Source of the DNA: Archangiaceae bacterium
Lineage (GTDB): Bacteria; Myxococcota; Myxococcia; Myxococcales; Myxococcaceae
Assembly (NCBI GenBank): GCA_016714225.1
Contig: JADJNS010000007.1
Span: 1 to 64,000 of the forward strand
Reading direction: 5' to 3'
DNA length: 64,000 nt
Made by a program: the position numbers and the translations under genes. Numbering within the stretch: the stretch's first letter is position 1; the number at the start of each line of letters is the position of its first letter. Below are positions 26,562-35,625 of this stretch, in pieces. Below the pieces are notes generated by a model that worked only from the letters and a program-made list of their open reading frames with translations, was not told where the DNA came from and did not search any database.

Positions 26562-28739
26562 ATGAACGCGCGACTTCTCGCTCTCGCCGCCGTGCTCTCG
26601 GGGTGCGAGGGCCTCGTCACCACCCACACCCCGGGCGGCCCCGACGGGCCGTCGGGCCCCACCGGCGCAGGTGGCAGCGACCCGGCCAGCACCGGCGGCT
26701 CGAACGGCACCGGCGGTGGAGCCGACGTGGGCGGCACCGGCGGCGGCGCGCCCCCGGTCATGGCGAAGCCCCACTTCACCTGCACCCAGCCCACCGCGAG
26801 CGGCACCACCTTCGCCTCGCTGCGGCGAATGACCCGCACCGAGCTCATCAACACCTGGTCGGCGCTGGTCGGCGCGACCGTCGCTCAAGACCCTGCCGTC
26901 GCCGGCGCGCTCAGCGGGCTGCCCGTCGACGATCTGCAGACGCTCAGCACCGTCTCCGACGCGGTGCCCGCCACCTGGGTCGGAGCGCTCTCCACCGCCG
27001 CGAACCGCTCGGCCACCGTGCTGCTCCAGAACCCCACCGAGCGCGCGCGCGTGCTCGGTACCTGCTCGACCCAGGCGCTCACCGACGCCTGCGTGCAGGG
27101 CATCATCGCCGGCTTCGGCGTCAGGGTCTGGCGCAGAGATCTCGACCCCACCGAGGTCGGCGAGCTGCTCGCCTTCTACAAGTCGAGCGGCGCCGACGAA
27201 GCCGGCCTCGGCTACCTGGTGCGCCGCCTGCTGCAGGCGCCCACCCTCGCCTTTCACTTCGAAGATCGCGGCACCGTCGACGGCCCCCGGCTCAGGCTCA
27301 CCCCGTTCGAGGTGGCCAGCCGCATCTCGTACCTCACCACCGCCTCGACGCCCGACGACGCGCTGCTCGCCGCCGCGCGCGCCAAAGCGCTCGCCACGCC
27401 CGCCCAGGTGCGCCCCCACGTGCTGCGCCTGCTCGCCACCGCGCCGGGCCACGCGCGGGTGAGAGACCTGATGCGCTACTACATGCAGCTCGGCGACGTC
27501 GCCCAGCCGTTCGCCCCGCTCGCCCGCTTTCGCGGCCTCGAGACCCAAGGCCTCAACACCGAGCTGCGCACCGAGGCCCTCGACTTCGCCGAGCGCGTCT
27601 TCTTCGACAGCGGCGACGGCACCTTCGCGCAGCTGATGACCTCGGACCTCGCGGTGCCCAAGAGCGAGCGCCTCGCCAAGGTCTTCTCGCTCACCTGCGG
27701 GCAGTCTCAGGCGCCGATCTCCCTGGGGTGGAACGACGCCACCGCCTTCTTTCACCCCGACGGCAGCACCGCCGGCCCCGCCGCGCAGACCCTCACCCAG
27801 TCGGGGTGGTTCGTCTGGCAGCTCCCTTCGGGCCGCCTCACCAACGCCTCGACCCAGCTGCGCCTCGACGTGGTCGCGACCTCGGGTGACGGCGTGCCCC
27901 TCGACCTCGACGTGAACCTCGACGACGCGCCGCTGATCGTCGCGTACAGCGCCCCGGCCGGGGCCCGCACCCTCACCGCGACGGTGAACCTCGCCGCCGG
28001 GGCCGCGGCCAAGGTCGGCCTGCACTTCAAGAACGCCGCCCCCGGCCGCACCCTCGAGATTCGCAGCCTCTCGTTCGTGGGCGCCCCCACCACCCAGTGC
28101 ACCCCCCAGAGCGCCCCCAGCCACCCGGGCCTCTTGCACCGCCCCGCGCTGCTCGCCGGCAACGCCGAGCGCACCAGCCCCATCTTGCGCGGCGCCCACG
28201 TGCGCAAGCTCTTCCTCTGCACCTCGCTCGGCACTCCCGACCCGGCCCTGGTCGCCGCGCGCCAGATGCAGGTCGGCGACCTCGATGGCCTCACCAACCG
28301 CGAGCGCGTCACCACCCTCACCGCCGACGGCGCGTGCGCCGGCTGCCACACGCTCATCAACCCCGCCGGCTTCCCGTTCGAGGCCTACGACCAGGCCGGC
28401 ATGCGCCGCACCGCCGAGCAGCGCTTCGACTCGAGCGGCAACCCCACCCGCACCCAGGCCATCGACACCACCGTCGACCTGCCGCGGCTCGACTACGTGG
28501 GCGGGCCCTCGCGCATCCTCGACTCCACCGAGCTGGTGAGGGCCCTCGCCGACAGCCAGCAGGCCCGCGCCTGCTTCACCCAGCGCGCCTTCGAGTACCT
28601 GCGCCGCAGCGCGCTCGACTCGGCCAAAGACGGCTGCGCGCTCGCCGCCGCCGAGGCCTCGGCCAAGAGCGGCTCGCTGCGCGACGTGCTCGCCGATCTC
28701 ATCTCTGCCGACGACACCTTCTTCCGACTGGCTCCGTGA
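26562..28739 (+). CDS. DUF1592/DUF1588 family lipoprotein with CxxCH motif and inserted beta-sandwich
   Basis: Exported lipoprotein of about 725 residues (MNARLLALAAVLSGC, lipobox LSGC), then a Gly/Ser/Pro linker. In order: a DUF1587-like segment (RRMTRTELINTWSALVG), DUF1595 (FGVRVWRRDLDPTEVGELL), DUF1592 (LTPFEVASRISYLTTASTPD), a roughly 110-residue insertion that looks like a carbohydrate-binding beta-sandwich (TQLRLDVVATSGDGVPLDLD), DUF1588 with CAGCH in DGACAGCHTLINPAGF, and DUF1585 at the C-terminus (FTQRAFEYLRRS). CxxCH suggests covalent haem c. The family is expanded in planctomycetes and myxobacteria and always pairs with DUF1552 proteins; its biochemical role is unproven. The stop is 8 bp from the next gene. 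Confidence 0.85.
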   Translation: MNARLLALAAVLSGCEGLVTTHTPGGPDGPSGPTGAGGSDPASTGGSNGTGGGADVGGTGGGAPPVMAKPHFTCTQPTASGTTFASLRRMTRTELINTWSALVGATVAQDPAVAGALSGLPVDDLQTLSTVSDAVPATWVGALSTAANRSATVLLQNPTERARVLGTCSTQALTDACVQGIIAGFGVRVWRRDLDPTEVGELLAFYKSSGADEAGLGYLVRRLLQAPTLAFHFEDRGTVDGPRLRLTPFEVASRISYLTTASTPDDALLAAARAKALATPAQVRPHVLRLLATAPGHARVRDLMRYYMQLGDVAQPFAPLARFRGLETQGLNTELRTEALDFAERVFFDSGDGTFAQLMTSDLAVPKSERLAKVFSLTCGQSQAPISLGWNDATAFFHPDGSTAGPAAQTLTQSGWFVWQLPSGRLTNASTQLRLDVVATSGDGVPLDLDVNLDDAPLIVAYSAPAGARTLTATVNLAAGAAAKVGLHFKNAAPGRTLEIRSLSFVGAPTTQCTPQSAPSHPGLLHRPALLAGNAERTSPILRGAHVRKLFLCTSLGTPDPALVAARQMQVGDLDGLTNRERVTTLTADGACAGCHTLINPAGFPFEAYDQAGMRRTAEQRFDSSGNPTRTQAIDTTVDLPRLDYVGGPSRILDSTELVRALADSQQARACFTQRAFEYLRRSALDSAKDGCALAAAEASAKSGSLRDVLADLISADDTFFRLAP

Positions 28740-28747
28740 GGCCCGAC

Positions 28748-30184
28748 ATGAACCGACGCTTCTTCCTCAAAGGTCTGGGTGGCGCCGCGCTCACCCTCCC
28801 CGCGCTCACCTCGCTCTTGCCCAACCGCGCGCACGCATTGGGCGCTCCACCGCGCCGCTACGTGCAGCTGATGAACCCCTACGGCCCCACCGCCGCGACC
28901 TTCTACGGCGGCCTCACCGGCGCCACCCAGGCGGCCGCCAACGTGCGCACCCGCGCCCTCTCTTCGGTGAGCGGCGCCCTCTCGCCCATTCTCGGCAACG
29001 CGTTCGACGCGGTGCGCTCGAAGGTCAGCGTGCTGCGCGGCTTCGAGGTGCCGGTGAACAACCCGAACCACCAGTACTGCTTCACCACCACCGCTTCGGG
29101 CTACGCCCCCGGCCTCGACGGAGACGGCTACCCGCCCCAGGCCGGCAACGAGTCGATCGACGTGGTGCTGTCGAAGAGCGCCAAGGTCTACGCCGCCCCC
29201 CAGCCCTCGGCGCGCCGCCTGGTGAACATCAACCCGCTCACCAGCGACGACTACTCGGGCAACCGCTCGTTCTCGTGGCAGCGCAACGCCTCGAACAACC
29301 TGCAGATGCTCTCGCCGCTGAAGAGCACCTCGAGCCTGCTCGGCGTCTTCATGAGCTCGTTCGGCGTCGCGAACATGCCGTCGACCGACGCGCGCGAGGT
29401 CTCGCTGGTGCAGGCGGTGCACGCCGACTACCTGCGGGTGCGAGCGGGGCCCCGCATCTCGGTCGACGACAAGCGCCGCCTCGACGCCTACCTGGCGCTG
29501 ATCGACGACCTCGAGCGCGACGTGAAGGCGACCCAGATGATGCCCTCGGTCTGCGCCGCCCCCGGCGCCGAGCCGGGCAACGGCGCCGACGCGCTGGTGC
29601 GCACCCAGCTGCGCGTGCTCGCCGCCGCGATGGCCTGCGATCTCACCCGCGTCGGCAGCGTCATGCTGGGCATGAGCGCCGGCTACGACACCCGCCACAC
29701 CGAGCACCACGCGATGAACGGCACCAACGTGGCGGGCGGCATGATGGCCGACCTCCGCGGCTTCGCGGCGAACGTCGGCTGGTTCTGCAGCTTCCTCGAC
29801 GGCATCTCCGACACCTCGGGCACCCTGCTCGACAACTCCATCGTCTACTGGAGCATGCAGTACGGCTGCGGCAACTCGGCCGACTCGCACACCCCGAAAG
29901 ACATGCCCATCGTGGTCGGCGGCCGCGGCGGCGGGGCCCTGGCAGCGGGCAACTTCATCGACTTCTCCGCCAACGGCGTGGGCATGCCGCTCAACAACCT
30001 GCTGGTCACGCTCTTCAACGCGATGGGCCTGTCGTCGACCGACTACGAGCGCGCGGGCAGCGCCGGCTTCGGCCTCTACACCGGCAACACCATGGCCGGC
30101 CGGGCTGACCAGGCGATGTGGACCGCGACCGCCGGCCGCCGCACCGCCCTGCCGGTCTTCTATACCGGCCCCGCGCTGGGCTGA
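28748..30184 (+). CDS. DUF1552 domain protein with Tat signal
   Basis: Partner of the preceding DUF1592 protein, 478 residues. The N-terminus NRRFFLKGLGGAALTLPAL is a twin-arginine signal (RRxFLK), implying export in folded form, often with a cofactor. The body is the DUF1552 fold, related to sulfatase/alkaline-phosphatase-like proteins: YVQLMNPYGPTAATFYGG, KVSVLRGFEVPVNNPNHQYC, GYDTRHTEHHAMN and NSIVYWSMQYGCGNSADSHT, rich in potential metal-binding His and Asp. The substrate is unknown; in planctomycetes these pairs are suspected to act on complex polysaccharides. Confidence 0.87.
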   Translation: MNRRFFLKGLGGAALTLPALTSLLPNRAHALGAPPRRYVQLMNPYGPTAATFYGGLTGATQAAANVRTRALSSVSGALSPILGNAFDAVRSKVSVLRGFEVPVNNPNHQYCFTTTASGYAPGLDGDGYPPQAGNESIDVVLSKSAKVYAAPQPSARRLVNINPLTSDDYSGNRSFSWQRNASNNLQMLSPLKSTSSLLGVFMSSFGVANMPSTDAREVSLVQAVHADYLRVRAGPRISVDDKRRLDAYLALIDDLERDVKATQMMPSVCAAPGAEPGNGADALVRTQLRVLAAAMACDLTRVGSVMLGMSAGYDTRHTEHHAMNGTNVAGGMMADLRGFAANVGWFCSFLDGISDTSGTLLDNSIVYWSMQYGCGNSADSHTPKDMPIVVGGRGGGALAAGNFIDFSANGVGMPLNNLLVTLFNAMGLSSTDYERAGSAGFGLYTGNTMAGRADQAMWTATAGRRTALPVFYTGPALG

Positions 30185-30207
30185 GCGTGGGCTAGAATTC
30201 TACTCGC

Positions 30208-31079
30208 GTGCTCGTCGCGGTGATGCTCATGGCCCTGGCCAGCAACCCGTACCTCGAAGAGGGCGGAAGCACTTCGCCAACCTCGACTTCGACGCGGCCC
30301 GCGCGCGCGATGCAGATCTCGGTGGGCCAGCCGGGCTTGAGCCGCGACGAGCTGCGGGAGGCGTTCGATCTGTGGGCGCAGGCGCTGCTGGCGATGGGCC
30401 GTCGCGAAGACGCCGAGCGTACCTACGCGCGGCTGCTGCGCGAAGACCCGTACGTGCCCGCTCCGACCGCCGCGCCGAAGGTGCGCGAGTGCTTCGAGCG
30501 CGCCAAGCGGTCGGTGTGGCCGCCGCCGTCGGTGAAGCTCAGCTCCACGCGCGAGGGGCCGCACGTCACGGTCACCGTGTTCGACCCGTGGAGCCTGGTG
30601 CAGCGGCTGCGCTTTCTACAGGCCACCCCCGACGCGCTCGTCGAGGCGCCCGCCCCGCTGGTGACCGAGCGGGTGTACTCGGCCACGCCCACCGTCCACG
30701 CGCAGCGGCTGCTGTTCGACGCGCTCGACTCGAACGGCGCGATGCTCGCGCACCTCGAGCTGCCCGTAGAGGGCGCGGTGGTGGCCACGGCTCTCGAGCC
30801 GGCGCCCACGAGGCGGTCGAGGTGACCGCGCCGCCGGCCTCGGGCTCGAGCGGCGGCTCGCGGGTGCCGGCGTACGTGGCGACCGGCGCCTCGGTGGTGT
30901 CGGCGGTCTTGAGCGCGTCGTTCTTCTACCTGGGCTACCGGCAGGCGCCGCCGCTCGACCGCGCGGCCGAGGTCAACGCCTGGAACTCGGCCACCTCGCG
31001 CGACGCGGCGCTGGGGTGGACGTTCGGAGTGGTGGCGGTGGCGGTGGCGGTGGTGGCGGTGCTGGTCGCCCCGCCGTGA
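30208..31079 (+). CDS. Putative exported TPR-like protein with C-terminal membrane helices, frameshifted
   Basis: The start encodes a signal-like helix (VLVAVMLMALASNP). The expected frame LEEGRKHFANLDFDAARA is displaced between about 30263 and 30305 and then returns (MQISVGQPGLSRDELREAFD, then LLAMGRREDAERTYARLLRE), a TPR-type helical pair. A third break near 30812 moves the C-terminus to another frame with two membrane helices (VPAYVATGASVVSAVLSASF and FGVVAVAVAVVAVLVAPP). With three indels corrected this is one protein of about 290 residues, a layout often seen next to myxobacterial kinases. It ends 19 bp before the kinase gene. Confidence 0.6.
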
Positions 31080-31098
31080 GCCGCTAAAGTAGCGGGCG

Positions 31099-32631
31099 GT
31101 GGTCGAGCCCCAGCCCTTCGGTCGCTACTTGCTGCGCCGGCGTCTCGCCTCGGGAGGCATGGGTGAGGTGTTCGTCGCCGAACAGACCGGAGTCGGAGAC
31201 TTTCGAAAGCCGCTGGCGCTGAAGATCATGCTCCCCACCCTGGTCGACGACGAGCGCCACGTGCGGCTGTTTCTGGCCGAGGCGCGCCTCGCCGCCCGGC
31301 TCACCCACCCCAACATCGTGCAGGTCTTCGACGCCGGCATGATCGACGGCCGGTACTTTCTGGCGATGGAGCTCGTCGATGGCGTCACGCTCGGCGACGT
31401 CATCAAGACGCTGCACCGCACCGGCCGCAGGGCCGACCTCGAGGTGCTGTGCCTGGTGGCGCGGCAGACCCTCGAGGCGCTCCGGTACGCGCACGCGCTG
31501 GCCGACGACACCGGCTCGGCGCTCGAGCTGGTTCACCGCGACATCTCACCCAGCAACATTCTGGTGTCGCGGCGCGGAGAGGTGAAGCTCACCGACTTCG
31601 GCATCGCCAAGGTGCGCGGCGCCGAGAGCAACACCGCCCCAGGCGAGGTGCGCGGCAAGCTCGCCTACATCGCGCCCGAGCTCTACAAGGGCGCGAGCGC
31701 CAGCGTGCGCAGCGACCTCTTCGCGCTGGGGGTGACGCTGTACCGGCTGGCCGCGCTGAAGTCGCCGTTTCCCTCGGCAACAGACTCCGACCCCATCTCG
31801 GCCATCGTGCGCCACGAGCGGGTGCCGCTCGCCACGCTGCGGCCCGACCTGCCCCAGGCCATCACCTCGGCCATCGACCGCGCGATGGCCGCCGAGCCGT
31901 CGCAGCGCTTCGCGAGCGCGGCTGCGATGCTCGAGGCCTTTCCTCGCGGAGACCTCGAGGCGAGGCAAGAGGCGCTCGCCCGGCTCATCGCCTCGGCCCC
32001 TCCGCCCGCGGCGCCCGTCACCCTGCACACCGCGCCGTTCGAGCTCGGCACCGCCACCATGGTCGATGAGCCGACCGAGCCTCCCCGCGTGGCGGCCCCG
32101 CCGCCGGCGCGCGGCCTGGGCCGGCTGCCGGTGCGGCAGCGGGCGATGGTGCTGCTCGGCGGCCTCGGCGTGCTGCTCACCGCCATCGGCGTGGGGGTCG
32201 GCGTGCACGGCGTGAAGCTGCCGCCCCGAGTGGTCGCCACGCCGCCGCCGGTGGTCGAGGCCGCGCCGCCCGCGCCGGCCGCCGAGGCCCCGTCGGCCGC
32301 ACCCGTCGAAGCCGAGCCCGAACCGGCGGCCGAAGCCAGCGACGAGCCCGAGACCGAGGCGCCGGCGGGCCCTGCCTCAAAGGTGGGGCGCAGCCGCAGG
32401 TCGACGGGCCGCCTGCAGCCTCCGGCGTACCTGTCGGTGCAGGCGCGCCCGTGGGCCAACGTAGAGATCAACGGCCGAAAGATCGGGCAGACGCCCCTGG
32501 CGAGGGTGCCCGTCACCTCGCCCTCGGTGACGGTACGACTGACCAACCCCGGCTTTCAGACCGTCGAGCGCAAGCTCAAGCTGGGCGCGGGCGAAGAGTA
32601 CAAGCTCAACGAGGCGCTGCCGGCGCGATGA
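31099..32631 (+). CDS. Ser/Thr protein kinase with transmembrane helix and extracytoplasmic PEGA domain
   Basis: Membrane kinase of 510 residues. The kinase domain (residues 8-280) is complete: glycine loop LASGGMGEVFVAE, Lys in LALKIML, catalytic loop HRDISPSNIL (the myxobacterial HRDxSPSN variant), DFGIAK and AYIAPELYKG. A single membrane helix follows (MVLLGGLGVLLTAIGVGVGV), then a Pro/Ala/Glu linker and a C-terminal PEGA domain (PPAYLSVQARPWANVEINGR, then NPGFQTVERKLKLGAGEEYK) outside the cytoplasm. The start is a GTG. Its stop overlaps the start of the FHA activator (ATGA), so the activator is its likely substrate or partner. Confidence 0.9.
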   Translation: MVEPQPFGRYLLRRRLASGGMGEVFVAEQTGVGDFRKPLALKIMLPTLVDDERHVRLFLAEARLAARLTHPNIVQVFDAGMIDGRYFLAMELVDGVTLGDVIKTLHRTGRRADLEVLCLVARQTLEALRYAHALADDTGSALELVHRDISPSNILVSRRGEVKLTDFGIAKVRGAESNTAPGEVRGKLAYIAPELYKGASASVRSDLFALGVTLYRLAALKSPFPSATDSDPISAIVRHERVPLATLRPDLPQAITSAIDRAMAAEPSQRFASAAAMLEAFPRGDLEARQEALARLIASAPPPAAPVTLHTAPFELGTATMVDEPTEPPRVAAPPPARGLGRLPVRQRAMVLLGGLGVLLTAIGVGVGVHGVKLPPRVVATPPPVVEAAPPAPAAEAPSAAPVEAEPEPAAEASDEPETEAPAGPASKVGRSRRSTGRLQPPAYLSVQARPWANVEINGRKIGQTPLARVPVTSPSVTVRLTNPGFQTVERKLKLGAGEEYKLNEALPAR

Positions 32632-33890
32632 ACGGCGACCCGCGCACCCGCACCGTCACCCAGGCCACCCGGGCCCAGCAGGGCGGCGTGGTGTGCGAGG
32701 TGCTCTCGGGCCAGGGGGTGGCGTCGCGGCACGTGCTGTCCGAGCGGCCGGCGGTGGTGGGCAGCGAGCCGAGCGTCGACGTGGTCATCGCCGAGGCGAC
32801 GGTGTCGCGAAAGCACGCGTCGTTCGAGGCGACGCCACGTGGGGTGCGGGTCAAAGATCTCGGCTCGCGCAACGGCACCTGGTACCTGGGCGCCAGCGTC
32901 ACCGACGCCATGGTGCCCTTCGGCGCCACCGTGCGGCTGGGCAAGACGCTGGTTCGCTTCGTGGCGGGCGCAGACGCCGGCGCCGACGGCGGGCCGGTGA
33001 TCGACGGGCTGCAAGGCGCGTCGGTGGCGTTCGGCGAGCACCGCACGCAGCTCAAGCGGGTGGCGGCCACCGACGTGCCGGTGCTGCTGCGCGGAGAGAC
33101 CGGCTCGGGCAAAGAGGCGGCGGCCCGCGCGCTGCACCTCGCCGGCTCGCGCGGCCCGGGGCCGTTCATCACCTTCGACGGCGCGCACGCCTCGGCAGAG
33201 CTGCTCGACTCGCAGCTGTTCGGCCACAAGAAGGGCGCCTTCACCGGCGCCACCGAGAACCGCGCCGGAGCCGTCGAGCTCGCCGACGGCGGCACCCTGT
33301 TCCTCGACGGCGTCTCCGAGCTGCCCGCCGAGGCCCAGGTGCGGCTGCTGCGGGTGCTCGAGACCCGCAAGTACACCCGGCTGGGCGACGACAAGCCCCG
33401 CGAGTCGGACTTTCGACTGGTGAGCGCGAGCCAGCACGACCTCGAGAAGCTGGTGCGAGAGAGATGCTTCCGCGAAGACCTCTACTTTCGCCTCGCGGTG
33501 GCGGTGATCGACGTGCCGCCGCTGCGCCAGCGCGCCGGCGATGTGCGGCTGCTCGCCGAGCACTTCGCCGCGCAGCGCGGCATCACGCTCGACGGCGTGA
33601 CGCTCGCCGCCTGGGAGCGCGCCGAGTGGCCGGGCAACGTGCGCGAGCTGAAGAACGCTGTCGAGCGGTACGAGCTCAACCTGAGCCCCGGCGGCGCCGG
33701 GCCCGCCCCGGTGGTCGCCCGCTCGAAGGTGATCGGCGAGGTCGAGAAGAGCCTGTTGGTCGCGGCGCTCGAGCAGCACCGATACGACGTGAACCAGGCC
33801 GCCCAGCAGCTGGGCCTGTCGCGCAGCCAGACCTACCGATTGATGCAGCGCCACGGCATCGAGCCGAGGAAGCGTGAACGGGGTTCCTGA
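32628..33890 (+). CDS. FHA-domain sigma-54-dependent activator with altered Walker B
   Basis: Enhancer-binding protein of 420 residues. An N-terminal FHA domain (ATVSRKHASFEATPRGVRVK, then LGSRNGTW) reads phosphothreonine. The AAA+ domain has Walker A RGETGSGKEAAARAL, the sigma-54 contact loop GAFTGATE, sensor/arginine-finger region CFREDLYFRL and GNVREL. Walker B reads GGTLFLDGVSELP, with Gly in place of the usual catalytic Glu. A Fis-type helix-turn-helix (VNQAAQQLGLSRSQTYRLMQ) closes the protein. Coupling to the kinase gene suggests that phosphorylation controls it through the FHA domain. Loss of the Walker B Glu may weaken ATP hydrolysis. Confidence 0.9.
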   Translation: MNGDPRTRTVTQATRAQQGGVVCEVLSGQGVASRHVLSERPAVVGSEPSVDVVIAEATVSRKHASFEATPRGVRVKDLGSRNGTWYLGASVTDAMVPFGATVRLGKTLVRFVAGADAGADGGPVIDGLQGASVAFGEHRTQLKRVAATDVPVLLRGETGSGKEAAARALHLAGSRGPGPFITFDGAHASAELLDSQLFGHKKGAFTGATENRAGAVELADGGTLFLDGVSELPAEAQVRLLRVLETRKYTRLGDDKPRESDFRLVSASQHDLEKLVRERCFREDLYFRLAVAVIDVPPLRQRAGDVRLLAEHFAAQRGITLDGVTLAAWERAEWPGNVRELKNAVERYELNLSPGGAGPAPVVARSKVIGEVEKSLLVAALEQHRYDVNQAAQQLGLSRSQTYRLMQRHGIEPRKRERGS

Positions 33891-33927
33891 ACGCCCGCGG
33901 CGCGCGGTAGCTTTCGCTGCCCCCGCC

Positions 33928-35163
33928 GTGAAGCGCTCCCTCGCAATCATCGCACTGTGTCTCGCTGGCTGCCCGGCACAGGTGTCGCTCGAGTGCACCC
34001 GGTGCAGCTCGGACGACGAGTGCGCGCCGCAGGGGCTCACTTGCGTGGCGGGGCGGTGCGGAGCCTGCGACGGTGGCGGAGGCTCGGGCGGCGGAGGCCG
34101 CGGGGGCGGCGGCGGGCAGAGCGGCGGAGGCCAGGGCGGGGCCGGCGGCTCGGGCGGCGCGTTCGACGGGGGCTTCGACGCGGGGTGGGCCGGCACGCTG
34201 CCGCCGCTGGGCGCGGTGCGCGATGCCTCGGTGGCGCTGCAAGACGACTTCGAGGGGGCGCTGCTCACCAGCGACGGCGGCAAGTGGGATCGCATCGAGA
34301 AAGACGACGCGCCGGGGCAGACCCTGGGCATCGTGGCGGGCGCGGGTCGGTCGGGCGGTGGGCTGGTGCTCAACGACACCAGCGCGACCAACGGCGCCGC
34401 GGAGTACGGCAAGTTCGTCGCCCAAGACCTGGCCGATCTGACGGGCGAGGTCTACGTGCGGGTGCAGGTCTGGCTGTCGGCGGTCGACCGTCTGGGGCCG
34501 CACCCGGTGACGGTGTACAGCGGGCAGGTGCAGGCCTCGGTGGCGGGCGAGCTGGTGACGCGCGGCGACATCATCTTCCAGTCGGCCGACGTGAGCGACG
34601 TGACGTCGTGCCAGATCGCCGGGCTGTGGGGCCTCGATGCCTGGCACCAGGTCGACCTGGTGTTTCAGCGCATGGGCTCGAGCGGAGCGACCGGAACGCT
34701 GCGGGTCGACGGCACGCGCTGCGCGGTGAGCCGCAACTGGTCGGGGGCGAAGATCGGCGCCGTGGCGCTCGGAGCCACCGCGATGGACAACCGCTGGGTG
34801 GGCCAGCTCAAGCACGACAACTTCGCGCTCACGGTCTCAGGCCCGGCACCGGGGCGCCTGAGCTGGGTGCTGCCGGTCGCGCCCGCCGCGGGCCGGTGCG
34901 CGCCGCTGCGGCTGCAGCTCGAAGACACGTTCGATGGCGGGCTGGCGAAGGCGGTGCGGCCGGTGCGCGTCGCCGTCGATGCGGGCACCGCCGGGCTCTA
35001 CGCCGCCGACTGCACCGGCCCCGCGCTCGGAGAGGTGACCGTGCCGGCAGGTGAGGTCGCGGTGCTGCTCTCGGTGCGCGCCGCGTCGGGAACCGTGAGC
35101 TTGTCGGCCAGCGATCTCGGCGCTGACCTGGCCCCCGCCGCCGCAGCGCTCACCGTGCCGTAG
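33928..35163 (+). CDS. Lipoprotein with Cys-rich head and concanavalin-like domain
   Basis: Secreted lipoprotein of 411 residues: signal VKRSLAIIALCLAGC, a short Cys-rich segment (CTRCSSDDECAPQG, CVAGRCGAC) resembling the dickerin-like heads of myxobacterial surface proteins, a Gly-rich linker of about 30 residues, then a beta-rich domain (DASVALQDDFEGALLTSDGG, then WHQVDLVFQRMGSSGATGTL) that resembles LamG/concanavalin-type carbohydrate-binding folds. The C-terminal 90 residues form an Ig-like beta-domain. The GTG at 33928 is preferred because it yields a proper signal peptide. The ligand is unknown. It is the first of four adjacent lipoprotein genes. Confidence 0.7.
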   Translation: MKRSLAIIALCLAGCPAQVSLECTRCSSDDECAPQGLTCVAGRCGACDGGGGSGGGGRGGGGGQSGGGQGGAGGSGGAFDGGFDAGWAGTLPPLGAVRDASVALQDDFEGALLTSDGGKWDRIEKDDAPGQTLGIVAGAGRSGGGLVLNDTSATNGAAEYGKFVAQDLADLTGEVYVRVQVWLSAVDRLGPHPVTVYSGQVQASVAGELVTRGDIIFQSADVSDVTSCQIAGLWGLDAWHQVDLVFQRMGSSGATGTLRVDGTRCAVSRNWSGAKIGAVALGATAMDNRWVGQLKHDNFALTVSGPAPGRLSWVLPVAPAAGRCAPLRLQLEDTFDGGLAKAVRPVRVAVDAGTAGLYAADCTGPALGEVTVPAGEVAVLLSVRAASGTVSLSASDLGADLAPAAAALTVP

Positions 35164-35227
35164 GCTGGCGGGTTGAATCAGCGCGCAGCACGGCGCGAGC
35201 TACCGGTTTGGCGTACAAGCTTCGCGC

Positions 35228-35623
35228 ATGATGCGCACCCTGCTCGCCTGCACCCTGCTGGTCGCCTGCGCCCCCAAGCGCCCCGACTTCGACCGCTTCC
35301 GCACGCACCTGGCCGAGCCGCAGGGCGGCGAGCGACAGGTCCTGCTCACCAGCGACGGCGGGCCCGCGGCCGTGCTCGAGCGCTGGCCCGACCGCCAGTT
35401 CGAAGCCATCTTCGGCCTCGACCCCACGCGTCCCAGCTCGGTGCGCGAGCAGACGCTCTTCGGCGCGACCACCCTCTTCGACGAGAACCACGACGGCACC
35501 TTCGAGCGCCGGCGCCGCGAGCAGCTGCAGGCAGACTCGACGATTCTGGTCATTGAAGAGCAACTGAGCGATGCAGGCTACATCGAGCTGCAGCGCTTCA
35601 CTCTCTCCAACCCGGCCCATTGA
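35228..35623 (+). CDS. Small lipoprotein, paralogue of the N-terminal domain of the next gene
   Basis: 131 residues with signal MRTLLACTLLVAC (lipobox LVAC). The mature part has an EF-hand-like acidic loop DENHDGTFERRRREQ and a C-terminal LSDAGYIELQRFTLSNP. The next protein contains the matching DADHNRTFERVRTEH and LTDGGFLELARFTLP, and both start MRTL, so the two genes arose by duplication, with the second gaining a metallopeptidase-like domain. Two adjacent ATG codons (35228, 35231) are possible. Its stop is 2 bp from the next ATG. I do not recognise the family; the acidic loop may bind calcium. Confidence 0.65.
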   Translation: MMRTLLACTLLVACAPKRPDFDRFRTHLAEPQGGERQVLLTSDGGPAAVLERWPDRQFEAIFGLDPTRPSSVREQTLFGATTLFDENHDGTFERRRREQLQADSTILVIEEQLSDAGYIELQRFTLSNPAH

Positions 35624-35625
35624 GC

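Noticed and set aside
32556..34412. A 618-codon minus-strand frame across the FHA activator and the next lipoprotein.
   Set aside because: It overlaps two well-supported plus-strand genes and contains only low-complexity Arg/Gly/Ala sequence.
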